Source of the DNA: CAZJDV01 sp964544865
Lineage (GTDB): Bacteria > Chloroflexota > Dehalococcoidia > Lucifugimonadales > CAJWER01
Length of the DNA: 38,083 nt
Direction of reading: 5' to 3'
NCBI GenBank assembly: GCA_964544865.1
Contig: CAZJDV010000013.1
Span: 1 to 38,083 of the forward strand
Under the pieces are notes generated by a model. That model ran no database searches and was not told the origin of the DNA. It saw only the letters and a list, made by a program, of their open reading frames with translations. This document shows, in pieces, positions 14,326-23,028 of the stretch; the first letter of the stretch is position 1, and each line of letters begins with the position of its first letter. The position numbers and the translations under genes are program-made.

Positions 14326-15945
14326 ATGAAAGGGATGGTGGTCGCGCCCCAACCGCGGGCGGCGGAGGAGGGCGTTCTTGCGCTGAGGAGCGGCGGCAAC
14401 GCCGTCGACGCCGCTGTGGCCGCGGCCCTCGTCCAGGGGCTGGTGGACCCGCTCAACTGCGGCATAGGCGGCCTGGGTTGGATGCACGTCTACATGACCG
14501 GTACACGTGAGGACGTGATCGTCGATTTCTGCGCACGGGCCGGTTCCAGGGCCACGCCGGACATGTGGTCCGATCACATCATCGGACCCAGCCCGGACGG
14601 CGTCGGCTATATCCTCCAGGACGACGTGAACGAGCTGGGCTACCAGGCCATTGGAATTCCGGGGGCCGTTCGCGGCCTGCACCATGCCTTGACCCGCTAC
14701 GGCGCCGGGAGCTGGGAGGACGCGGTCCGCCCGGCGATAGAGCTGGCGCGGAAGGGCTATGTCATTCCCGCCGAGTTGGCGGACGACTGGCGTGTTAAGT
14801 ACGCGGAGGGCCGTCCCAACGCCCTGGCCCGTTTCAAGCGCACGGAAGCTTCGGCGGCGGCCTATACGAACGGCGGCGGCGGATTGCTGGAGGATGGAGA
14901 CGTCCTGAAGAACGAGGATATGGCCCGCTCATTGGAGCAGATCGCCCGGGATGGGCCGGAAGCGTTCTATAGTGGCGGCATCGCCGGCCGGCTCGTTGCC
15001 GACTGGGAGGCCAACGGCGGGCTTATCACGGAGGAGGACCTAGCGGGCTTCCGTGTGGATTCGCAGTCGCCGCTGTGCGGTACCTACCGCGGATACGCCG
15101 TGTCCGATACGCCGCCCCCGTCCGGAGGAGTCACGCTGATTGAGGTCCTGAATATCCTGGAGGGCTACGACCTGGCCGCGATGGGCCACAACTCCGCCGG
15201 TTACATCCGCGTCGTCTCTCAGGCATTGAAGGCCGGGTTCGCGGACCGCGCCGCTTATCTAGGCGACCCCGCCTTCGTCGACGTGCCCGTCGATATGCTG
15301 GTCTCCAAGGTGCATGCGGCCGAATGGCGGGGGCGGATCGACCGTGGCGAGCAGTTCCACGTCGGGTACGACCGCTCCTCAAGTGGCGGCACCACCCACG
15401 TATCCGTAGTGGATGAGGCCGGCAACTGCGTCAGTTTGACCCACACCAATGGGCTGTGCTCCGGCGTCGTCACTCCCGGCCTGGGGTTCTTGCAGAACAA
15501 CTACATGCTGGCCTTCGACCCCGTGCCCGGAGGCCCTAACTCCATCGCCCCCGGCAAGAAGCGCACCACGGGCGCGCTGCCCTGCATCTTGTTCAAGGAC
15601 GAAGAACCTTTCATGGTCCTGGGCGCCCCGGGGGGCGCCCGGATCATCAGCGCGGTGCTGCAGACGATCCTCAACGTCGTCGACCACGGCATGACGGCGC
15701 TGGAGGCCGTGTCGGCGCCGCGCATCGATTGCCAGGGCGGCAGCATCTACGCCGAGGGCAGGATTCCCGCCTACGTCTGCGACGAGCTGGCCGGCCTCGG
15801 CTTCTCTGTCCAACGCGACACGGCGTCCTACGGCGTCTATCCCTCCAACGCCGCCCGGGTGCACGCCATCGTGCTCGACGATGCACGGGGCGGCCTCAGC
15901 GGCGGCGCCGACCCACGAGGCTATGGCGTGGCGCTGGTGGTGTAG
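14326..15945 (+). CDS. Gamma-glutamyltranspeptidase family protein
   Basis: Gamma-glutamyltransferases are Ntn-hydrolases that self-cleave before a Thr, which then attacks gamma-glutamyl bonds such as in glutathione. The 539-residue protein starts RAAEEGVLALRSGGNAVDAA, the family N-terminus, and has the processing site GGTTHVSVVD with nucleophile Thr356 and a C-terminal subunit containing GAPGGARI. No signal peptide precedes VVAPQP, so it appears cytoplasmic, unlike E. coli GGT. I chose ATG 14326; the frame is open further upstream but that part is shadow sequence of the DedA-like gene. It follows that gene by 35 bases and ends before a strong terminator hairpin. Acylase activity on related amides is an alternative. 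Confidence 0.88.
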   Translation: MKGMVVAPQPRAAEEGVLALRSGGNAVDAAVAAALVQGLVDPLNCGIGGLGWMHVYMTGTREDVIVDFCARAGSRATPDMWSDHIIGPSPDGVGYILQDDVNELGYQAIGIPGAVRGLHHALTRYGAGSWEDAVRPAIELARKGYVIPAELADDWRVKYAEGRPNALARFKRTEASAAAYTNGGGGLLEDGDVLKNEDMARSLEQIARDGPEAFYSGGIAGRLVADWEANGGLITEEDLAGFRVDSQSPLCGTYRGYAVSDTPPPSGGVTLIEVLNILEGYDLAAMGHNSAGYIRVVSQALKAGFADRAAYLGDPAFVDVPVDMLVSKVHAAEWRGRIDRGEQFHVGYDRSSSGGTTHVSVVDEAGNCVSLTHTNGLCSGVVTPGLGFLQNNYMLAFDPVPGGPNSIAPGKKRTTGALPCILFKDEEPFMVLGAPGGARIISAVLQTILNVVDHGMTALEAVSAPRIDCQGGSIYAEGRIPAYVCDELAGLGFSVQRDTASYGVYPSNAARVHAIVLDDARGGLSGGADPRGYGVALVV

Positions 15946-15966
15946 GGGCCCGCTCCGCGAATCAAT

Positions 15967-16001
15967 AGAAACGGGCGGCTCGCCGAGCCGCCCGTCGTTT
16001 C
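15967..16001. terminator. Strong bidirectional terminator-like hairpin between convergent genes
   Basis: ACGGGCGGCTCG and its exact complement CGAGCCGCCCGT (15971-15995) form a GC-rich stem with almost no spacer, extended by GAAAC at the left and GTTTC at the right. It lies between the ends of the transpeptidase gene (plus) and the aldehyde dehydrogenase gene (minus), where a shared terminator is expected. A T-run is present only weakly (GTTT). Confidence 0.8.
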
Positions 16002-16022
16002 CACCCGTGGGTCAGTTGCGAC

Positions 16023-17435
16023 CTACGGGTGGTAGATCACCATCTTGAGCTCGGTCATCTCCTGCACGGCGTACTTCGGCCCTTCCTTGCCCATGCCACT
16101 GTCCTTCAGGCCCCCGTAGGGCATCAGGTCGGCGCGCCACTGGGGACCCGAGTTAATCATTAGGTTTCCCGAGTGGACCTCCCGGGCGAATTTCATCGCC
16201 CAGTCGATGTTCTGGGTGAAGATCGCTGCGCTCAGGCCGTAGTTGGAGTCGTTGGCCATGGAGATGGCCTCATCGATGTCCGAGAAGGGAGTGACCGCGA
16301 CCGCGGGGCCGAATAGCTCCTCGCGGGAGATGCGCATCGAGGGGTCGACGTCGGCGACGACGGTTGGCGCGTGCATTGCGCCCTCGTAGTCGCCGCCGGT
16401 CAGGGTCCGCGCCCCGGCGCCCATGGCCTCGTTGACCCACTTGTTGACCCGGACGGCATCCTGCGCCCGCACCATCGGCCCCATCTTAACTGTACCGTCC
16501 AGCGGATCGCCCGTGCCGATGGCCTCCACACCCTCGGTCAGGACGCCCAGGAAATCGGCGTAGACCTCCCGGCTGGTGATGATGCGCTGGGCCGAGATGC
16601 AGACCTGGCCAGCGTTGGAGAAGCCGCTCGACACCGTCCCGGCCACGACTCTCTCTATGTCCGCGTCGGGCATCACGATCAGCGGCGAGTTCGACCCGAG
16701 CTCCATCGTGATCTTCTTCAGTCCGGCGGTCTTGCAGATGTGCTCTCCAACCTCCTTGCTTCCCGTGAAGGTGATCTTGCGGACCCGCGGGTCCGCCACC
16801 AGCGCGTCGCCGATAGCCCCGCCGGGGCCCGTGATGCACTGTATCGCCTCGGGGGGCACGCCAGCTTCGAGCAGGACCTCGGTCAGCTTCAGCGCGGACA
16901 ACGGGGTATCCGAGGCCGGCTTGATGATGACCGAGTTGCCGGCCGCCAGGGCGGGTCCGACCTTGTGGCACACCAGGTTCAATGGGAAGTTGAACGGGCT
17001 GATTGCGGCCACCACCCCGCAGGGCACCCTGAGTGTGAACCCAAGCTGGCCCGTCCAGGTAGGCGCGCCGTCCAGCGGGATGGTCTCTCCGTAGAGCCGC
17101 TTGGCCTCCTCCCCCGACAGGCTCATGGTCTGGTACGCCCTGTCTACCTCCCCGCGCCCCTCGGCAATGACCTTGCCCTCCTCCAGGGTTATTGTGCGGG
17201 CGAAGTCCTCGGCCCGCTCGGCCATCAGGTCCGACGCCCGCCGCAATATCTCGAAGCGCTGATACCCGGCCAGCTTGGCCATCGCGGCGGCGCCTCTCTC
17301 CGCGCTGGCGACGGCCGCTTCAACGTCCTGGACGCTGCCGCGCGGGACCGTGTCTATCACCTCGTTGTCGTACGGATTCACGACATCGATTTTGGCGTCC
17401 CTGTCGACCCACTCGCCGCCTAAGTACATTCTCAT
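16023..17435 (-). CDS. NAD(P)-dependent aldehyde dehydrogenase
   Basis: This enzyme oxidises an aldehyde to the acid through a thiohemiacetal on a catalytic cysteine. From ATG 17435 it has 470 residues, normal for the family. Cofactor and active-site motifs are all present: PFNFPLN with Asn149, NSVIIKPAS, FTGSKEVG, Glu245 in MELGSNSPL and Cys279 in GQVCISAQR. The sequence type resembles the lactaldehyde/non-phosphorylating glyceraldehyde-3-phosphate dehydrogenase branch. Substrate is not predictable. The start is chosen because GGGGAGGAG precedes it by five bases; a further ATG at 17477 would add 14 unusual residues. It is divergent from the marR-RND operon but seems unrelated to it. Confidence 0.9.
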   Translation of the reverse strand: MRMYLGGEWVDRDAKIDVVNPYDNEVIDTVPRGSVQDVEAAVASAERGAAAMAKLAGYQRFEILRRASDLMAERAEDFARTITLEEGKVIAEGRGEVDRAYQTMSLSGEEAKRLYGETIPLDGAPTWTGQLGFTLRVPCGVVAAISPFNFPLNLVCHKVGPALAAGNSVIIKPASDTPLSALKLTEVLLEAGVPPEAIQCITGPGGAIGDALVADPRVRKITFTGSKEVGEHICKTAGLKKITMELGSNSPLIVMPDADIERVVAGTVSSGFSNAGQVCISAQRIITSREVYADFLGVLTEGVEAIGTGDPLDGTVKMGPMVRAQDAVRVNKWVNEAMGAGARTLTGGDYEGAMHAPTVVADVDPSMRISREELFGPAVAVTPFSDIDEAISMANDSNYGLSAAIFTQNIDWAMKFAREVHSGNLMINSGPQWRADLMPYGGLKDSGMGKEGPKYAVQEMTELKMVIYHP

Positions 17436-17565
17436 GAGCGCTCCTCCCCGATTGTCTGTTCGATCCGACACGCTCATATTACCAGTTTTGATGTGCGGCT
17501 GGGGCCTCTTCCGCTGGACATGTTGGGGCCTGTCCGGCGCCCTGGCGTGTGCTCCTCGCCCGGCC

Positions 17566-17594
17566 TTGAACGCACAGACGCTTTAGGATATCCT
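17566..17594 (+). promoter_or_regulatory. Promoter of the marR-RND operon
   Basis: TTGAAC (17566-17571), a 17-base spacer and TATCCT (17589-17594) form a good sigma-70-type promoter. Transcription would start near 17602, about 60 bases before the marR start. The -10 element lies inside the palindromic operator listed next. Confidence 0.6.
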
Positions 17595-17614
17595 AATGCT
17601 TACCATAATCCTAA
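17583..17614 (+). promoter_or_regulatory. MarR-type palindromic operator with an additional half-site
   Basis: TTAGGATATCCTAA (17583-17596) is a perfect 14-base palindrome covering the -10 hexamer. A second ATCCTAA half-site follows at 17608-17614. Size and position fit a dimeric winged-helix repressor that blocks its own promoter. Confidence 0.7.
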
Positions 17615-17660
17615 ATACTAGCATTTTCTATTCAACCCATGGGACGATAGAGGAAATGCA

Positions 17661-18122
17661 ATGAAGGACGAAAGAGACGAGCTCATCCGTGGTATCTCCT
17701 CGCTGAGACGGGCGATGTTCAGGAGAGCCTGGGCCGGGTGGTGTGGCGAGTGGATGGACATGGACCTGACCATGCGGCAGTTGAAGGTGCTGTTCCTGCT
17801 ATACGGCCAACCCCCTACCCGCATGAGCGCCCTGGCGGCCGGCCTTGGTATCACTTTGCCGTGGTGCACGAGCCTGGTAGACCGCCTTGTGAAGGAAGGC
17901 ATGCTAGATCGACTGGAAGATCCTCTGGACCGCCGGCTCGTTCTGTGTGAGCTTTCAGGGAAGGCGCGCGCGCTCGTGAGCAAGCTCTGGCAGTCGGGGC
18001 AGTTGCAGACCGAGGCTCACCTGGAGCGAATGACGGAGGAGGAGCTTCGCGTGGTAGCCCGTGCCATGACTATCTTTCAGGGCGTCGCAGCATCACAAAA
18101 TCGCGAAGGAGGAGTTCTGTGA
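17661..18122 (+). CDS. MarR family transcriptional repressor
   Basis: MarR proteins are winged-helix dimers that release DNA on binding a small ligand and commonly control neighbouring efflux genes. The 153-residue protein has the expected layout: N-terminal helices, QLKVLFLLYGQPPTRMSALA leading into the recognition helix-turn-helix (LGITLPWCTSLVDRLVKEG), and the wing with the conserved DRRLVLCELSGKA. Start ATG 17661 follows AGAGGAA. Its TGA stop overlaps the GTG start of the RND pump by four bases (GTGA), so both are made from one transcript. A palindrome over its own promoter points to autorepression, making the whole operon inducible by a pump substrate. Confidence 0.9.
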   Translation: MKDERDELIRGISSLRRAMFRRAWAGWCGEWMDMDLTMRQLKVLFLLYGQPPTRMSALAAGLGITLPWCTSLVDRLVKEGMLDRLEDPLDRRLVLCELSGKARALVSKLWQSGQLQTEAHLERMTEEELRVVARAMTIFQGVAASQNREGGVL

Positions 18123-21100
18123 GCTTTCTCACCGCGCTGGCGCTACGCCGGCGCTCAGTGACCGTTCTGATAGTAGTGATGGTCTTGGCCGGGGGGGGCG
18201 TTACCTACCGAAACCTGCCGGTCACGCTGTTCCCCGAGATCGAGTTCCCCTTGATTACGGTGTTCACGTTCTACCCCTCCGCGAACCCGGAGGCCGTGGT
18301 CCGGGACGTGACGGCGCCCATAGAGAATGTCATCTCCGGCATCGACGGTCTCGCGGACATCCAGTCTGTCTCATCCGAGAACCTCTCGCTGTTGTTGGCC
18401 AACTTCAAGTTTGGCACCGACATGGCCGAGGCCGAGCGCGCCATCGCCAGCAGGCTGGCCGGAATCCGGTTCCCCGCGGGGGTCGAGGAGTCCAGGATCG
18501 GCCGGTTCGACCCGGACGAGTTCCCAGTCCTTCAGCTCAGCATTGTGGGCGACCGGGAGATACCGGAGCTGCAACGGATCGCCGAATCCCTGATACGCCC
18601 TGCGATACTCGGCGTGGATGGAGTGCTCAGCGCCGATATTAGCGGCGGGGTCGACGACCAGGTGTTCGTGACCGTGGACCCGGACCGGCTTTCGGAGACC
18701 GGCATGTCGCTGTTTCAGCTATCCTCGGCGCTGCGCGATAACAACGTGACGTTCCCAGCCGGCGCGATAACGGTGGAGGGGCAGACGTTCCCAGTGCGCA
18801 CGACACATTCGTATGGCTCGCTGGAGGAGGTCCGCAATCTGGTGGTCGGATTCGCCGGAGGTCCGCCTCGTCTGGGAGCGCAATCCGCCTCTCAGGACGG
18901 CGACACGCCGGAGATGCGGCCGGTCTTGCTATCGGAGCTCGCCGAGGTCAGCCTTGGAGTCGGAGCGGCTTCCAGCATCTCGCGGACCAACGGCACGCCC
19001 AGCCTGGGCATCGGTGTTCTCAAGGACCCGGACGCCAATACGGTGGACGTGACCGATGGCGTGCTGGAGAGCCTGGCCTGGCTCGACGATCTCCCAGCGG
19101 ATATCCGGATAACCACCATATTCAACGATGGACCGGAGATCCAGGCCCAGATCAATACTCTTCAACGGGAGGCCTTTTTTGGGTTCCTCTTCGCTATCGC
19201 CGTCGTTTTCGCCTTCTTGGCGACCCTGAAGCCCACGGCGTTGAGGGGCCTCCAGCTCACCCTGCGTCCTACATTGGTTATCGGCCTCTCCATACCGCTG
19301 AGCATTCTCACCGGTATCTTGTTGATGGGAAGCCAGGGGATGAGCCTCAACTTCATGACGCTCGGCGGCCTCGCCATCTCCGTAGGGCGAGTGGTGGACG
19401 ACAGCATCGTGGTGCTGGAGAACGTGTACCGGCATATCCAGCGGAGCGACGACCGGTTTCGGGCCACGTTGGACGCGACCAGAGAGGTCGCCCCCGCGAT
19501 CACGGCATCAACCTTGACCACTATCGTCGTATTCGTTCCACTGGCCTTCATTCAAGGCCTGGTGGGCTCCTTCTTCCTCCCATTCGCTCTGACGGTCAGC
19601 TTCGCGCTGGTGGCTTCCCTTTTCGTCGCTCTGACCGCCGTCCCCGTCCTGGGTGCGCTACTCGTACGGCCCGGCGACTTCCCGGAAGAAGAGGCCGTGG
19701 AGGATGGGGGGCGTGACCGCGAGACCTGGGTGCAGAGGGTGTATACACCCGTCCTCCTGTGGTCGCTGCGGCATAAGCTCGTCACCCTCATCGCTGCGTT
19801 CCTCCTCACGGTGGGAAGCCTTGGGCTGATATTCGTGATCCCGATCAACCTGTTTTCCGGTGGAGGGCAGCGCCTGCTCGCTATCGACATGACCCTTCCG
19901 CCCGGATCTTCTATCGAGCGGACCCTAGTTGAGGTCGAGGAGATAGAGGAGGTTCTGGCCGGTCTTTCAGACGAGGGCGCGGTAGGCACATACCTGACGA
20001 CTGTGGGGGCTCCCGAGAATTCGTTCGCTCCCGGCGGAGGCCCCACCGTTGGCGGTAACAACCGGGCCAACGTCTTCGTCCTCCTTACAGAGGACGCCCC
20101 AGAGGACATCACGGAGCGGCTGAGGGCGGACCTGGCAGGAGGAAGCAACCGAAGGATCGCCGTCAACGAGATAGGCGAGGGACCGCCCACGTCCGGCCTG
20201 GAAGTGAGCATCGCGGGCAGCGACTACCAGGCCATCTCGGACGTGGCCACCCGGCTGGCGGCGGATCTCAGCCTCGTCGACGGCATCGTCAATGTCAGCA
20301 GCAATGTAACGGAAGGCAGGGACGAGATCGTGATCACCGTCAAACCTGAGCAGGCCGCCGCGTTGGGGCTGACGTCCAGGCTGGTGGCGGTGCGAGTCAA
20401 CCAGTTCCTCGTCGGCCAGCCGGTTACACAGGTAAACGTCGACGGCGTGCCGGCCAGCGTGATCTTGAGGGGCCGGGCGGAGGACGTGGACCACATCGAT
20501 AAGATCAAGGGTCTCGCCATCGTCGGGCCTATCGGCTCCGCCCGGCTGAGCGACATCGCCGATGTCGCGTTGGAGCAGGGGCCGGTCACAATAAGCCGCT
20601 CCGACGGCAGGCGGTCGGCGAGTATCACCGGGGCGATCACCGACGAGAACACCCAGGCCATCGGCATGAAGGTGCAGGCGAAGATCGACGCCATCGACCT
20701 CCCTCCCGGCGTGGTTGTGAGCACGGGAGGCATCTTTCAGCAGATAGCCGAAGGGTTCGAGGATATATTCCTGGCTATGGGCGTCGGAGTGGTCCTGATC
20801 TACCTGGTCGTGGCCGCCAGCCTCGGGACGCTGAGAAACCCATTCGTGATAATCATGAGCCTGCCTCTCGCGCTCATCGGCGCGCTGGCCGCCCTGGCCA
20901 TCACCGGGCGGACCTTGGGGCTGCCGGCGATGATGGGCGTCCTGCTTCTGGTTGGCATCGTGGTCACCAACGCCATCGTGCTCATCGCCTTCGTCGAGCA
21001 GCTTCGAGAGCGTGGGATGGACATCCATGACGCCCTGGTGGAGGGAAGCCGGGTCCGGCTTCGCCCCATCTTGATGACGGCCTTCACCACCAGCTTCGCA

Positions 21101-21322
21101 CTCCTCCCGCTTGCCGCTTTCGTTAGCAACGAGGGGGGCATCCTTGGGGCGGAGCTGGCGACGGTTGTGATAGGCGGACTGATGACCTCGACATTCCTGA
21201 CCCTGGTCGTCGTGCCGGTCGTCTACTCCCTCGTGCACGTGAGCATACCGGGGCTTTTTCACTCTATCGGTTCGAGGCTTCGCCGTACGCCGTCCCCGGA
21301 GCCGGCTGCCGCGAGTGACTGA
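18119..21322 (+). CDS. RND superfamily multidrug efflux transporter (SwrC/AcrB type)
   Basis: RND pumps export drugs or lipophilic compounds using the proton gradient. The 1067-residue protein has the full two-lobe plan: an N-terminal membrane helix, a porter loop (NLPVTLFPEIEFPLI), a bundle of helices, then the second lobe. The proton-relay acidic pair is Asp427-Asp428 in GRVVDDSIVVLEN. At the position of AcrB Lys940 it has Thr950 (GIVVTNAIVLI), as in SwrC/YerP of Gram-positive bacteria as I recall them. No adaptor or outer-membrane factor gene is adjacent, which fits a pump acting without a TolC channel. Start is GTG 18119, coupled to marR. Confidence 0.9.
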   Translation: MSFLTALALRRRSVTVLIVVMVLAGGGVTYRNLPVTLFPEIEFPLITVFTFYPSANPEAVVRDVTAPIENVISGIDGLADIQSVSSENLSLLLANFKFGTDMAEAERAIASRLAGIRFPAGVEESRIGRFDPDEFPVLQLSIVGDREIPELQRIAESLIRPAILGVDGVLSADISGGVDDQVFVTVDPDRLSETGMSLFQLSSALRDNNVTFPAGAITVEGQTFPVRTTHSYGSLEEVRNLVVGFAGGPPRLGAQSASQDGDTPEMRPVLLSELAEVSLGVGAASSISRTNGTPSLGIGVLKDPDANTVDVTDGVLESLAWLDDLPADIRITTIFNDGPEIQAQINTLQREAFFGFLFAIAVVFAFLATLKPTALRGLQLTLRPTLVIGLSIPLSILTGILLMGSQGMSLNFMTLGGLAISVGRVVDDSIVVLENVYRHIQRSDDRFRATLDATREVAPAITASTLTTIVVFVPLAFIQGLVGSFFLPFALTVSFALVASLFVALTAVPVLGALLVRPGDFPEEEAVEDGGRDRETWVQRVYTPVLLWSLRHKLVTLIAAFLLTVGSLGLIFVIPINLFSGGGQRLLAIDMTLPPGSSIERTLVEVEEIEEVLAGLSDEGAVGTYLTTVGAPENSFAPGGGPTVGGNNRANVFVLLTEDAPEDITERLRADLAGGSNRRIAVNEIGEGPPTSGLEVSIAGSDYQAISDVATRLAADLSLVDGIVNVSSNVTEGRDEIVITVKPEQAAALGLTSRLVAVRVNQFLVGQPVTQVNVDGVPASVILRGRAEDVDHIDKIKGLAIVGPIGSARLSDIADVALEQGPVTISRSDGRRSASITGAITDENTQAIGMKVQAKIDAIDLPPGVVVSTGGIFQQIAEGFEDIFLAMGVGVVLIYLVVAASLGTLRNPFVIIMSLPLALIGALAALAITGRTLGLPAMMGVLLLVGIVVTNAIVLIAFVEQLRERGMDIHDALVEGSRVRLRPILMTAFTTSFALLPLAAFVSNEGGILGAELATVVIGGLMTSTFLTLVVVPVVYSLVHVSIPGLFHSIGSRLRRTPSPEPAAASD

Positions 21323-21386
21323 CACGCTCAACTGAACGCCCTCCCCGCACCGCGACACGGGCCGTGACTCCAAGAGAGCGACGCCC

Positions 21387-22238
21387 ATGATTGAGAAACT
21401 TACGAACTGGGCGAAGACGCGGCCGGACATCCGCGCGGTGATTCTGACCAGCTCGCGCGCCAGCCCTAATGCCGTGGTCGACGAGTTCTCAGACTACGAC
21501 GTGATCCTGGTCGTCACGGAGCTCAGCGCGTTCGTTCCCCGCGACCATTGGCTGCACGAGTTTGGCGACCCGCTGACGATCTTCAGAGACAAGACCCGCA
21601 CGCTGTATGGGGTCGACAAGTGCAGCAGGCTCCTCCTTTATGTGGACGGCGTGAAGGTTGACTTCACGCTCTGGCCCACACCTCTTCTGAGAGCTGTCCT
21701 GGAACAAGAACGCCTCCTTGAGGAGTTGGTCGTCGGGTACGAGATCCTGCTGGACAAGGATGGCCTGACCCGCGGCCTTGGAGAGCCGGCGTTCCGGACG
21801 CATATTCCCGAGAGGCCGACCCGAGCTGAATTCACCGACCTGGTCGAGGAGTTCTGGTGGGAATTCACGTACGTGACGAAACACCTGTGGCGAGACGACC
21901 TGCTCCCAGCAAAGGACAATCTGGACTACATGATGAAGCACTACATGCTCCGCAAGATGATCGAGTGGAGTATCAAGATCGAGCACGACTGGTCGCTCAA
22001 GCCCGGAGCCTATGGAAAAGGACTGAAAAAGCTCCTCGATCCCGACACCTGGTCCGCGCTCGAGTCAACATACGCCGGGGCCTCGGTGGAGGGCAACTGG
22101 GACGCTCTTTTCAAGACCACTGATCTGTTTCGCGTGACAGCCAATGCTGTCGCGGACGCGCTCGGCTACACGTATCCCGAAGCGCTCGACGCACGGGTGA
22201 CCCGTTACCTTCAGACCGTTAGAATGAAGCCAGCATAG
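21387..22238 (+). CDS. Aminoglycoside 6-adenylyltransferase-like nucleotidyltransferase (ANT(6)/AadE family)
   Basis: ANT(6) enzymes inactivate streptomycin by adenylation at O-6. The 283-residue protein has the nucleotidyltransferase signature SSRASPNAVVDEFSDYDV (22-39), with the two metal-binding Asp residues of SDYD, and a third acidic residue in KVDFTLWP (Asp92). The C-terminal helical domain contains WWEFTYVTKHLWRDDLLPAK and a long helix DYMMKHYMLRKMIEW, typical of the family. Resistance determinants are about 290-300 residues. It lies 64 bases after the inducible RND pump on the same strand, perhaps in the same transcript. It is chromosomal with no mobile element nearby, so it may be an ancestral enzyme with another substrate. 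Confidence 0.82.
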   Translation: MIEKLTNWAKTRPDIRAVILTSSRASPNAVVDEFSDYDVILVVTELSAFVPRDHWLHEFGDPLTIFRDKTRTLYGVDKCSRLLLYVDGVKVDFTLWPTPLLRAVLEQERLLEELVVGYEILLDKDGLTRGLGEPAFRTHIPERPTRAEFTDLVEEFWWEFTYVTKHLWRDDLLPAKDNLDYMMKHYMLRKMIEWSIKIEHDWSLKPGAYGKGLKKLLDPDTWSALESTYAGASVEGNWDALFKTTDLFRVTANAVADALGYTYPEALDARVTRYLQTVRMKPA

Positions 22239-22268
22239 AGGACGTTCACCAACCTCTGGAGGAAAGAA

Positions 22269-22904
22269 ATGGGCTTTCCCGTTTACGACTACCGCAGCGA
22301 CGTCCGCAACGTGCTGGTCACGCCGCAAATACGGTCCCGGTTCCTGCGAATGGAGCCGGGCGAGGAGAGCGGCGGCCACAGCCACGACCTGGGCCATGAG
22401 GTCTTTCTGATACTCCAGGGCCGGGCTGAGTTCACCATCGAGGGTGAGACCGACGAGCTTGGGCCGGGGGAGATGTGCGTGGCACTGGTCCACCAGTTCC
22501 ACTCCCTTCGCGTCATCGGCGACGAGCCCATGACCATGTACCTGTCGGTGACTCCACATATTCAGCCTACCCACACCATGCGGGACGACCGGGGCCGGAA
22601 TCTGCCCCATCGGTTCACACCGTCCAGCGCGTACGGCGTTGAGACGGACACCCAAACGCCCATTCCCGACATTCTTGACAAGCTGTCGGATGCGACTCGC
22701 TCCGTCGCGACGGCGGCAAATGATGCTCTAGCTGTGCAGGCTGAGCAGACGGAAACGCTGGCGGAGGCCCTGTCGCGCGGCGACGAAGATGCGGCATCGG
22801 ATGCCCGAGGCTCGATATGGGACGCCCTCATGCCGGTATTCGCGCAGACCGCGGAACTGGCCTCGCTCTGGAACGACGTGGCGCCCAGGGCGGGCAGGAC
22901 GTAG
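22269..22904 (+). CDS. Cupin-domain protein with helical C-terminal extension
   Basis: The first 105 or so residues form a single cupin: SGGHSHDLGHEVFLILQG supplies metal ligands His37, His39 and Glu44, and VALVHQFHSLRV supplies His78. The C-terminal half is a predicted helical region rich in Ala, Asp and Glu (from DILDKLSDATRSV onward) that I cannot assign. The 211 residues are longer than a minimal cupin. The function may be enzymatic or metabolite sensing; neither is shown. It starts at ATG 22269 after GGAGGAAAGAA, a strong ribosome site, 30 bases downstream of the nucleotidyltransferase gene. Confidence 0.75.
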   Translation: MGFPVYDYRSDVRNVLVTPQIRSRFLRMEPGEESGGHSHDLGHEVFLILQGRAEFTIEGETDELGPGEMCVALVHQFHSLRVIGDEPMTMYLSVTPHIQPTHTMRDDRGRNLPHRFTPSSAYGVETDTQTPIPDILDKLSDATRSVATAANDALAVQAEQTETLAEALSRGDEDAASDARGSIWDALMPVFAQTAELASLWNDVAPRAGRT

Positions 22905-22927
22905 GCGCTTCACCACGACTCTAAGAA

Positions 22928-23005
22928 TTAACCACAGAGGCCGCAGAGGAAAGAAGAATGAGGCGGATTTGATGAATTCACAATCTCTGTGTACTCTGCG
23001 GTGAA
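22928..23005. repeat. Intergenic imperfect inverted repeat of the CACAGAG type
   Basis: The arm TTAACCACAGAGGCCGCAGA (22928-22947) is mirrored by TCTGTGTACTCTGCGGTGAA (22986-23005), with about 38 bases between. This closely resembles a short palindromic repeat family (CCACAGAG...CACAGAG) that I have seen scattered between genes in many environmental bacterial genomes. It contains no gene; it lies just before the Gfo/Idh/MocA gene. Confidence 0.7.
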
Positions 23006-23028
23006 GTCTTGATGGAAGGGGGCGGTCT

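Noticed and set aside
19967..21430. 487-codon minus-strand frame opposite the RND gene
   Set aside because: Very His/Asp/Arg/Gln-rich, typical of an antisense frame to a GC-rich membrane protein; no domain visible.
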